Assembly (NCBI GenBank): GCA_963693305.1
Contig: OY855906.1
Span: 24,771,789-24,835,788, forward strand
Length of the DNA: 64,000 bases
Direction of reading: 5' to 3'
DNA from: Meandrina meandrites
Lineage: Eukaryota > Cnidaria > Anthozoa > Scleractinia > Meandrinidae
In this document: piece by piece, positions 57,458 to 64,000 of the stretch
Numbering within the stretch: the stretch's first letter is position 1
Layout of the letters: every line of letters begins with the position of its first letter
Translations under genes and position numbers: made by a program
Notes under the pieces: model-generated
The model's input: the letters and a program-made list of their open reading frames with translations, nothing else
The model's database searches: none
What the model was told of the DNA's origin: nothing

Positions 57458-59057
57458 TATTTATGTTATCTCCTAATCCAACGATTTTATTGCCCTGCAT
57501 GTCAATTTCTTTATTAAAATAGACGAATCCATTTTCAGTAAAATATAAAGCATCATATAAACCAGGATTAATATCTGATTGAAGACTTACAACACCATAA
57601 ATGACGAAATAAGTTTGAAATTTGGATGGATATGGTACACCATCATTCAATTTGATTTCGATATCTATGAACAAGTAATTGTTATAAGCATTTTGACTTT
57701 TGGTGAACTGACAAATCAATCTTGAATACTTACGTGAAAATAATGTTTTTTTCTTAACGTTATGAACTGTTTCAATGGAAGAAACACCATTCAAGAAGAT
57801 GCTTTCTACATCGGAACTTGGCCACATCAATTCAAAACATAAAGTATAATCATCATTAGAAAGTGGGTATAAATTGGCACCGATTCTAGAGCTATAGTAC
57901 CCTTTTGAAGTATCAAGGAGAAGATTCATATCAATAGTATTTTTATTAATTTGATGTGGAGATAAATTATATTTTTTAATGTCCCCTAATTCAACATCAT
58001 TCTCTTCAGTTAATTGACTATTATGATATTCCATAATATATCTAAATGCATTTTCGTCATTTGCTATTCCAATAGTTGTGCTGATTTGTGAGTCTACATA
58101 TTTTTTATTAACATCTTGGTCATCAGTAGGATTTTTTAACTGAGTAATTTTATGATTACCCATTTTGAGATCAGCTTGCATTATTTGAAAACCATCGAGA
58201 AGCATGGTCTTATCAATATTTGGTTTATTTTTTAGTCCAGCATCAATATAAGCTTTATTTGGTTTTTTTTGTAGTTCAGAATCGACATACTCTTTATTAG
58301 TTGCACTTGAATTGTATAATGGTTTACCCAAATAATAAATTTGTCTTTTTATATCGGTGTGAAATGAGTTAAACAAAATTGAATTTTGAAGCTGCCCTCC
58401 TGTTTCTTTATTCAAATATTTCAGAGATATATATTTAATATTTGGAACATCTTTTTCGCTATTTAAATTAACATCAAAATTAGGTACTTGCACCCTTGAT
58501 TTGAGCGTTTGTAACACAGTTGTTTTCATGTCGAGTTTTTGATCAATATATTTCTTATTCATTACATTAGTCATGTTACTATAACCAGGATCGAAATCAG
58601 GCACATTGAGGATGCCCTTGAAAGTTTGTTCATCATTCGTTTCAAGATCCGCTTTTCTGACTAACTCTGTTTTGTCAGCTTTTAAATTGTCCTTCATATC
58701 GACATATTGCTTGTTGGTGATTGTTTTATCATTCCATGAGTTTGGATCATAAACTTCACTGTTTTGGATACTGTATCCTTTCAAATCAAAGAACGTTTGA
58801 GTCTTGCTGTCTCTTTTCAAGAAATTGTTTTTGAGATATTCTTTGTTTACTGCGGATCCATAGTCTTTTTTAATAGAATCATAATCAGAATCATCAGGCA
58901 CATCATCTTGAGTTTTAATATGGTACATGATTTTATTGTCAATATCATAGTCACCTGAAGATGTTAATTTAAAACCGACTCCAGGTTCCCCTCTCGGGCC
59001 TTTAACAGTTGATATATTGTTGGTATTTGATGATAATAAACCATTCGAGTAACTCAT
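57405..59057 (-). CDS. Fiber-like attachment protein with collagen-type motif
   Basis: 550 residues. A short collagen-like GPRGEPG near residue 20 is followed by at least seven repeats of the NKEYVD/NKKYID/NKKYVD type, alternating with DFxLxGNxI-like strands. This is the organisation of trimeric phage and viral tail fibers, in which each repeat adds to a shaft. The C-terminal part (IGANLYPLSNDDYTLCFELM and on) is beta-rich. The likely role is receptor binding or virion surface decoration. It lies 15 bp from the stop of the ATPase gene on the same strand. Confidence 0.75.
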   Translation of the reverse strand: MSYSNGLLSSNTNNISTVKGPRGEPGVGFKLTSSGDYDIDNKIMYHIKTQDDVPDDSDYDSIKKDYGSAVNKEYLKNNFLKRDSKTQTFFDLKGYSIQNSEVYDPNSWNDKTITNKQYVDMKDNLKADKTELVRKADLETNDEQTFKGILNVPDFDPGYSNMTNVMNKKYIDQKLDMKTTVLQTLKSRVQVPNFDVNLNSEKDVPNIKYISLKYLNKETGGQLQNSILFNSFHTDIKRQIYYLGKPLYNSSATNKEYVDSELQKKPNKAYIDAGLKNKPNIDKTMLLDGFQIMQADLKMGNHKITQLKNPTDDQDVNKKYVDSQISTTIGIANDENAFRYIMEYHNSQLTEENDVELGDIKKYNLSPHQINKNTIDMNLLLDTSKGYYSSRIGANLYPLSNDDYTLCFELMWPSSDVESIFLNGVSSIETVHNVKKKTLFSRKYSRLICQFTKSQNAYNNYLFIDIEIKLNDGVPYPSKFQTYFVIYGVVSLQSDINPGLYDALYFTENGFVYFNKEIDMQGNKIVGLGDNINNDSETIEYSYINFKKRY

Positions 59058-59072
59058 TGATATATATGTAAG

Positions 59073-59723
59073 TTATATTTTTTCGTTGAAATTCTTAGTT
59101 ACGAATTTTCGTGGTTTATCAATATATATAAAGCTAAATGGCTCTTTAGTTGCTTTTAGATAGTCCTTTTTGTTGATTCCAAGCTCTCTGCAAATCATAG
59201 ATTGTTCATTATTAGAAGGAAATTCAAAAATACAATGATGAGTGCTATTTAGACGGATAGTTTTATCTGTATTGTAAAAGGATTGGCTTATATATATACA
59301 AGAACAATTTTTATTCCTGGAATTGGTAAAATAGTTACGGATTTCACTATCATTTTTCGATCCAGTATTAAGATAATCATCGAAAATAACAATCTTTTGA
59401 CCATCGTCTGATATTTCATCGAGTGGTATTATATTTTCATTACTAGCCACAATAACGGGATAACAGGTTTCCTTGCTAATTGAATCAAATGTGTTGAGAA
59501 GATGTTGGTATTTGTTTTGTTGGAGATTCTTAGCATAAAGGTAAATTTTATCAAAGTACAATAATCTGTATATCGTATCAAGAAGCAAATTACTTTTACC
59601 TGACGATGAAGGTCCCGTAATCAATAAACGAAAGCATTGATTCGGCATAAAATCATACAGTTGCTTAAAAGTAGAGCTCACATCATCTTCGACATCATAA
59701 TTTAATATCTTCATTTTATACAT
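59073..59723 (-). CDS. Genome-packaging ATPase (FtsK-HerA/A32-like)
   Basis: 216 residues. Walker A GPSSSGKS at 37-44, Walker B KIVIFDDYL, and a downstream CSCIYISQSFYNTDKTIR segment carrying the polar sensor and a likely arginine finger. This is the DNA-packaging motor of Polintons, adintoviruses and nucleocytoplasmic large DNA viruses. Length is normal and no break is seen. A second ATG at 59714 could also serve. Divergent from the capsid-cluster gene at 59847. Confidence 0.88.
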   Translation of the reverse strand: MYKMKILNYDVEDDVSSTFKQLYDFMPNQCFRLLITGPSSSGKSNLLLDTIYRLLYFDKIYLYAKNLQQNKYQHLLNTFDSISKETCYPVIVASNENIIPLDEISDDGQKIVIFDDYLNTGSKNDSEIRNYFTNSRNKNCSCIYISQSFYNTDKTIRLNSTHHCIFEFPSNNEQSMICRELGINKKDYLKATKEPFSFIYIDKPRKFVTKNFNEKI

Positions 59724-59846
59724 ATATGATGGATAATTTTAGTTTACACAGTGTTGTACACAGTGTTGAACACTGTGTTAAATCATCTGTTTTGTATATG
59801 ATATCTGAGTTTTTATACTGAAAAATTATCTAAAATAATATTATAA
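59724..59846. promoter_or_regulatory. Divergent control region with CACAGTGTT palindrome
   Basis: Between ATPase (minus) and capsid cluster (plus). CACAGTGTTGAACACTGTG is a perfect 9+1+9 palindrome at about 59759-59777, preceded by a direct ACACAGTGTTG copy at 59746. This is an operator-like arrangement in otherwise AT-rich DNA. Confidence 0.55.
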
Positions 59847-60836
59847 ATGAGCTTACTTAAATGGCAACAACTTGCTAAAAGCAAATCTAAAATAGGTGAT
59901 AAAATTAATTATACTCGGGATGTTATCACAAAGCATAAAATAGGGCAACAGACTGACCAAGAGACATTTGGACGATTATTCAAACCTGTGACGAGTAAAT
60001 TAGATGATGTGATTGATAGCAATCTTATTAGGATGCTTCCAAGGAGAAAGCAACAGGTTAAAAAGGGTGAAGTTCCAGATTACTGTATTCGTGTTGAAGA
60101 TGATGTTGAAGACATGAATTTGGGTGATATATTTGATGAACAACCATTATCACCTGAGTCGGAGAAACAGATTATGCTAAAACCTCCGTCATATGAAGAA
60201 TCTCTGAAGGATCTTTTGGATGGTAAAAAAGAGATATATGTTGATCCTCAATATTTTCCACCTGAATATGATGAAGATGAAGGGATCGATTATACAATGA
60301 CTGATTATGACGAAACACAGAGTTATTTAGATGATCTCGGGTTACCCAATTATGAGAGCATTGGGATGGTATTAAATCAACCTGAAATGACGTCTCAAAA
60401 ATCAAAAGGGTATCTTAAAACTGTTTTAAAAAATGCTTCACTCAAGAGACACCAACTAAAAGGATACAAAGCTACCATCACAAAAAAATTCAATAATGGT
60501 GAAATTTCTGAAGCCGAACGGCAGGAAAACAACAAACGTATTGATAATGCACGGAGGGTTCTGAATGAATATATTGATTATTACGATAGCAAGGTCAAAT
60601 CAATGAAAGGGTCGGGAATCAATAGCTGTAAACATCGTGGTGGAAATATCATGTTTTTCAATAATCCTAATGAACTTCTTAAGAAATTAGAAGTGGTCAT
60701 CGGTTCAAAACTTGCAGGAAACACATCGATTCAGATGAGAAATACTGGTGTTAATATATTAGATACGTTATTGAAAATGGCAACTATCAATAGATCGCAA
60801 TATAATAAATTGTATAATCAGTACTTTAAAGTCTAA
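59847..60836 (+). CDS. Capsid-cluster protein with PPxY motifs and glycine cleavage-type sites
   Basis: 329 residues, intact. It is acidic in the middle with PPSYEESL and PPEYDED, both PPxY motifs that bind WW domains of NEDD4-family ubiquitin ligases. After a basic KATITKKFNNGEIS/DNARRVLNEY helical stretch comes MKGSGI and RGGNIMFF, which look like the (M/I/L)xGxG or GG-type sites cut by adenovirus-family proteases. The last part (NPNELLKKLEVVIGSKLAGN, NTGVNILDTLLK) is helical. In adenoviruses a PPxY and protease cleavage occur together in pVI, so a minor, processed capsid component is likely. Confidence 0.7.
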   Translation: MSLLKWQQLAKSKSKIGDKINYTRDVITKHKIGQQTDQETFGRLFKPVTSKLDDVIDSNLIRMLPRRKQQVKKGEVPDYCIRVEDDVEDMNLGDIFDEQPLSPESEKQIMLKPPSYEESLKDLLDGKKEIYVDPQYFPPEYDEDEGIDYTMTDYDETQSYLDDLGLPNYESIGMVLNQPEMTSQKSKGYLKTVLKNASLKRHQLKGYKATITKKFNNGEISEAERQENNKRIDNARRVLNEYIDYYDSKVKSMKGSGINSCKHRGGNIMFFNNPNELLKKLEVVIGSKLAGNTSIQMRNTGVNILDTLLKMATINRSQYNKLYNQYFKV

Positions 60837-60856
60837 TTTATGTAACGGTATTATAT

Positions 60857-61617
60857 ATGGAACGCGAGATAGTATTATCATCATATAGTGTTAAAAATAA
60901 AGAGAGCAACAAGCCTGAGAATTTTTTGACTATAGGTTTAACAAACCTATTACACTAGATAGTAATTACGAGTATTTAATTGGACTCAACCGTATAATTA
61001 ATATGTCGTTTACTTGGTTTAATGTGAATTCTGATTATGGAAATCAGCTTATTAAATACAGTTCTGATAATGGTTTAACATTTAATAGCATTACTTTCCC
61101 ATCAGGTGTATGGAATTATACGGATTTTGACGAACATATCAAAAACATTACCAAAACGGGTGACAATGATGACCCTAAATATCCGATTACTATTGAATTT
61201 GATACAACAACATTCAGGGTCAATGTCACACTAGCAACTAATTATCAACTTGATTTGACACAAAGCGATTTCAATGAACTAATTGGTTTTAATAAAAAAG
61301 TATTGAAGGATGTTGTTAATATTGGCGACAGAGTGCCAAATCTAAGTCAAGATACAGATATATTAAACGTTCATTGCGATCTCGTCAATAGCTCGTTGGT
61401 TGATGGCGATGAATCAGACATAATATATACTTTTTCAACCAGTGTTTTGAAGCCTAGTTACTCGTTTACCCTTGAACCAAGGCGTGTAACATATAACCCT
61501 GCAAATAAGCAACAGATAAGCAGTATTCGAATATACATAACAGATGGTAAACGAAGGTTAATCAATCTAAATGGAGCAGATACAAGCTTTTCTCTCATTT
61601 TGAAAAGGATAGAATAA
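60857..61617 (+). CDS. Penton (single jelly-roll minor capsid protein), 5' frame broken
   Basis: The main frame 61003-61617 gives 204 residues (FPSGVWNYTDFDEHI, IGFNKKVLKDVV, RIYITDGKRRLINLNG), matching the vertex protein of Polinton-type viruses. Such proteins normally begin with a further 45-50 residues. A frame from the ATG at 60857 (ending at 60958) encodes a fitting start, and the main frame is open back to about 60919. The switch coincides with a six-T run at 60922-60927. So the gene probably starts at 60857 and carries a one-base homopolymer lesion. Confidence 0.78.
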
Positions 61618-61636
61618 TATAACTTAATAGTATATA

Positions 61637-62020
61637 ATGAAACCATATGAATTCAAAAGATTTTACCATCCAAAACTTGGTAAATTCATATATCAACACA
61701 AAGGGTCTGGGATCATCGTTGATAATATTTTTAAACCAATTAAGAGTGCTATGTCAACTGTTGTTAAAAAGGTTGTCAAACCCTTTGGTAAGAAGGCATT
61801 AAAATCAGGTATTTCACATGTTGGTGAACAGGTTGGAAAAAAGATATCCGAAAAGTCAGGAGACCTTATCATGAAAAGGCTTCAGAATATGAGACCAAAG
61901 GCTATAGAACCAATTAAAAACAATAAGCAAAAAACAACTAAACTTAGTGAAAAAAAACGACAAGAGAGTACTGACATGATTATCAATCGCCTTATTTCTG
62001 GTGATGGATTTAGACGATGA
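61637..62020 (+). CDS. Small basic pX/pVI-like virion protein
   Basis: 127 residues, strongly basic. HKGSGII near residue 21 resembles a viral protease site, and the following IVDNIFKPIKSAMSTVVKKV can form an amphipathic helix, as in the membrane-lytic or core peptides of adenovirus pVI/pX. Position between penton and major capsid protein supports a minor virion role. Intact. Confidence 0.7.
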   Translation: MKPYEFKRFYHPKLGKFIYQHKGSGIIVDNIFKPIKSAMSTVVKKVVKPFGKKALKSGISHVGEQVGKKISEKSGDLIMKRLQNMRPKAIEPIKNNKQKTTKLSEKKRQESTDMIINRLISGDGFRR

Positions 62021-62044
62021 TTTTTTATCTAAACTAATAATATA

Positions 62045-63262
62045 ATGTCTTTTAGATCAAGTGAGCTTTTACAAAGGACCGAATTGGTTCGATTTCAACT
62101 CGATGATGTGATTAGGCTTCCTGGTAATAACCAAAATCAATCAAAAAACGGTTATAAATTCACGGTAAACGATCGGTCAACATTTTTCGATTGGTATAAT
62201 GCATTTTTTGAGGTACAATTTCAACTTCAAAAAAAAGCAGATGGATCTACTACGGGAGCAGATCGTGTTACTGTAATCAATGGATCTCATTCGCTTATAA
62301 AACACATGATGATTAAGAGCGCTGGAAAGATCGTGTACGATACCGATAACCTGCATAAAGTCACTTTTATTAAGAACCTACTCGAATATAGTGATGATTA
62401 CAGTCGATCTGTAGCTAAAAATAACCTTTGGTATCTCGATACAGATGCTACCACAGCAAATACCAACACAGGCTTTGAGGCCCGACGATTATTGACTTCA
62501 GGATTAAATGATGTTAATGTTTTAATACCACTGAATCGGTACTCTTTGCAACTACAGTTCAATATTCATCTCCAGAATGATAGCGAATTGATTTATCAGG
62601 CAGCAGGAGATTTACATCGTGTTGTTGTTAACCGATTTTTTTTGTGGGTTCCAAAATTAATCCCAAAAGACAGCTTATACGATAAGTTTGTCAGTTCATT
62701 TTTGACAAAGAATACATGGAAATATCGCAGAGAGCTTTATGAGGTGTCCCCATCTACACGAAGTAGCGGTTTTTTTCAGATAAGCAGTAGTATTGATAAT
62801 GTAAAGGCAATATTTATTTATTTTCAAAGAAATAGAACAAATCTCGCAACCCAAAATCCGTATTTATTCGATACTTATAAAATTAATGTTGATAACAATT
62901 TAAGTTACTTATCGACATGTAGACTAGAATACGGAAATGGTTTATATTATCCAGAAACTGAATACGACAGTGATTCTAAAGTCAGAATTTTTAACGACCT
63001 TATGGCATATGGGATGCGTAAAAATGATTATAACACTGGGACACAACTCAACATGTCAAATTACAACAGTCTATATGGTCTTATTTTCTTCGATTTATCA
63101 TTTCAACCTGAAAGGATAACTAGGGATCCTAAACAATTAATATTTCGCTATAAACTCAGCGCAAACAGTGCGGTTAACAGCCCTTTCAGTGTCCATGCCG
63201 TTGTATTTTATGATGAAGAAGTTATTATTGATCAGGTCGGGAATGAGCTTGTCATTGTTTAA
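62045..63262 (+). CDS. Major capsid protein (double jelly roll)
   Basis: 405 residues, intact. It begins like the hexon-type proteins of Polintons/adintoviruses (LLQRTELVRFQLDDV, FFDWYNAFFEVQFQL, HSLIKHMMIKSAGKIVYDT) and ends with HAVVFYDEEVIID. The central INVDNNLSY and ALMSNY-like loop separate the two jelly rolls. It would form trimeric pseudo-hexagonal capsomers. It is located 24 bp after the pX-like gene, before the protease. Confidence 0.85.
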   Translation: MSFRSSELLQRTELVRFQLDDVIRLPGNNQNQSKNGYKFTVNDRSTFFDWYNAFFEVQFQLQKKADGSTTGADRVTVINGSHSLIKHMMIKSAGKIVYDTDNLHKVTFIKNLLEYSDDYSRSVAKNNLWYLDTDATTANTNTGFEARRLLTSGLNDVNVLIPLNRYSLQLQFNIHLQNDSELIYQAAGDLHRVVVNRFFLWVPKLIPKDSLYDKFVSSFLTKNTWKYRRELYEVSPSTRSSGFFQISSSIDNVKAIFIYFQRNRTNLATQNPYLFDTYKINVDNNLSYLSTCRLEYGNGLYYPETEYDSDSKVRIFNDLMAYGMRKNDYNTGTQLNMSNYNSLYGLIFFDLSFQPERITRDPKQLIFRYKLSANSAVNSPFSVHAVVFYDEEVIIDQVGNELVIV

Positions 63263-63339
63263 AAAAATTACAGTGAGTTTCTGACATATAATAAATATGT
63301 TATGTAACAAAAATTTTATATAACATATAATATACATAA

Positions 63340-64000
63340 ATGACAACTTATCATACTCATAAAGTAAACTTATCTCAAGGACAGAGAAGTAAGCTTTTAA
63401 AAGCTTATAAAGATAAAAGTGAAATCACAATTCGCTTGGGTAATACAAATCTAACAGGCAATGACAGTTTAATGCTTACTCAACGACAAATCAACAAAAT
63501 AAATAAGGCTAAAAAAGCAGGCCTAGGAGTCGATATTCATATCTCTAAGACTCAAATTAGAAAGGTATTAAAGCTAGGCCATGGAGCACCCCAGCTGGGT
63601 CAATTTCCATCAATAGGAGTCAGCGCTCCAAGACAAAGATCGAGTAGATCAACGACTACGAATCAACACACAAAAACGAAAAAAGATGGTGGAAGACTCA
63701 TGAGTGAAAAAAATGCATTGTCTTATAGGAGTCCACCCTTTATTGGATCATGGGATCAATACAATAAATTCTTGAAAACTGGAGGATTAGTGCTTCCCAA
63801 AAAAAAAAAAGATGTTAAAGCAAAAAAGAAAGTGAAAAAGCCAAAATTCATCAAAAAACCTCTGAGCAACATTGATCTAATGAGATGGTGTAAGTATTTG
63901 AAAATCAATATTAAAGGAATATATAGCAGAGATGAACACATGTCTAAAAGGCATAGTCCGTGTATCATCAATTTAGACAGCTATGATGGTGTCGGAACTC
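63340..64000 (+). CDS. Adenovirus-type cysteine protease with basic N-terminal part, truncated by window
   Basis: Open from the ATG at 63340 to the window end (220 codons, no stop). The N-terminal part (HKVNLSQGQRSKLLKAYKD, GVDIHISKTQIRKVLKLG) and Lys-rich linker (LPKKKKDVKAKKKVKKPK) precede PLSNIDLMRWCKYLKINIKG and SRDEH, which begin the C5/adenain-like maturation protease. The window ends at about the position where the catalytic His is expected. In Polintons this protease processes capsid precursors such as the PPxY and pX-like proteins. Confidence 0.78.
   Translation, partial: MTTYHTHKVNLSQGQRSKLLKAYKDKSEITIRLGNTNLTGNDSLMLTQRQINKINKAKKAGLGVDIHISKTQIRKVLKLGHGAPQLGQFPSIGVSAPRQRSSRSTTTNQHTKTKKDGGRLMSEKNALSYRSPPFIGSWDQYNKFLKTGGLVLPKKKKDVKAKKKVKKPKFIKKPLSNIDLMRWCKYLKINIKGIYSRDEHMSKRHSPCIINLDSYDGVGT

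Larger units (their letters stand above)
48131..64000. mobile_element. Integrated Polinton/adintovirus-like virus, right end outside window
   Basis: The gene set is diagnostic of the group: protein-primed family B polymerase, FtsK/HerA-type packaging ATPase, double jelly-roll major capsid protein, penton and adenovirus-type protease. Composition shifts to much higher AT than the host genes. The left limit near 48131 is inferred from the change in composition and an imperfect inverted repeat starting AGTAGTAATATACTACACTC; the true terminus and 6-bp target duplication cannot be confirmed without the right end. No integrase is in view. Several frames are interrupted, so this copy is probably not functional on its own. 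Confidence 0.85.

Overview
The window looks like nuclear DNA of a cnidarian, most likely an anthozoan such as a stony coral. It has AT-rich, intron-dense animal genes, many MITE and SINE insertions, FoxQ2-type forkhead genes, and near its right end a large integrated Polinton/adintovirus-like DNA virus. The assignment rests on gene content and repeat style only.

Layout. (1) 1-5514, minus strand: the 5' part of EXOSC10 (nuclear exosome RNase Rrp6), running off the left edge. (2) 5591-27988, plus strand: a complete EXOC8 (exocyst subunit Exo84) gene. I could trace 21 coding exons with consistent phases giving a 736-residue protein. The two start codons are 76 bp apart, so the genes probably share a bidirectional promoter. 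The EXOC8 introns hold nested DNA transposons with readable target duplications (hAT-like, Tc1/mariner-like, piggyBac-like, TAA/TTAA-type), tRNA-derived SINEs, a Penelope-like fragment, microsatellites and hairpins. (3) 29.4-38.6 kb: a FoxQ2 cluster made of one intact intronless gene on plus (30160-31011), a decayed copy on plus (about 33.95-34.43 kb) and an intact intronless gene on minus (36986-37825). All three share upstream non-coding blocks rich in forkhead-type sites. (4) 38.6-42.9 kb: retroelement debris and MITEs. (5) 42947-46513, plus strand: an 8-exon gene for a 259-residue protein I do not recognise, with a Met-Gly-Cys lipidation-type start and a poly-Asn tract. (6) About 48.13 kb to the right edge: the Polinton/adintovirus-like element, very AT-rich.

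The viral element begins with nested tandem repeats and hairpins. It then carries, on minus, a small acidic-tailed protein, an eEF1A-like GTPase, a protein-primed family B DNA polymerase and small proteins. A VLTF3-like late transcription factor lies on plus. On minus follow a two-helix membrane protein, a fiber-like protein and a packaging ATPase. On plus follow a PPxY-bearing structural protein, the penton, a pX/pVI-like small basic protein, the major capsid protein and the start of an adenovirus-type protease cut by the window end. Replication, transcription, packaging and morphogenesis functions are therefore all represented. The integrase and the right terminal repeat are not in view. Several of its frames (polymerase, penton, fiber, acidic protein) are broken, usually beside A/T homopolymers, while the host genes read cleanly, so this copy looks like a decaying endogenous one.

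Most unusual content: the elongation-factor-like GTPase, which appears to have a G domain and domain III but no domain II, and the VLTF3-like factor, both in a Polinton-type genome; PPxY motifs in a capsid-cluster protein; five NPF motifs in EXOC8; and a conserved forkhead-site block upstream of each FoxQ2 copy.
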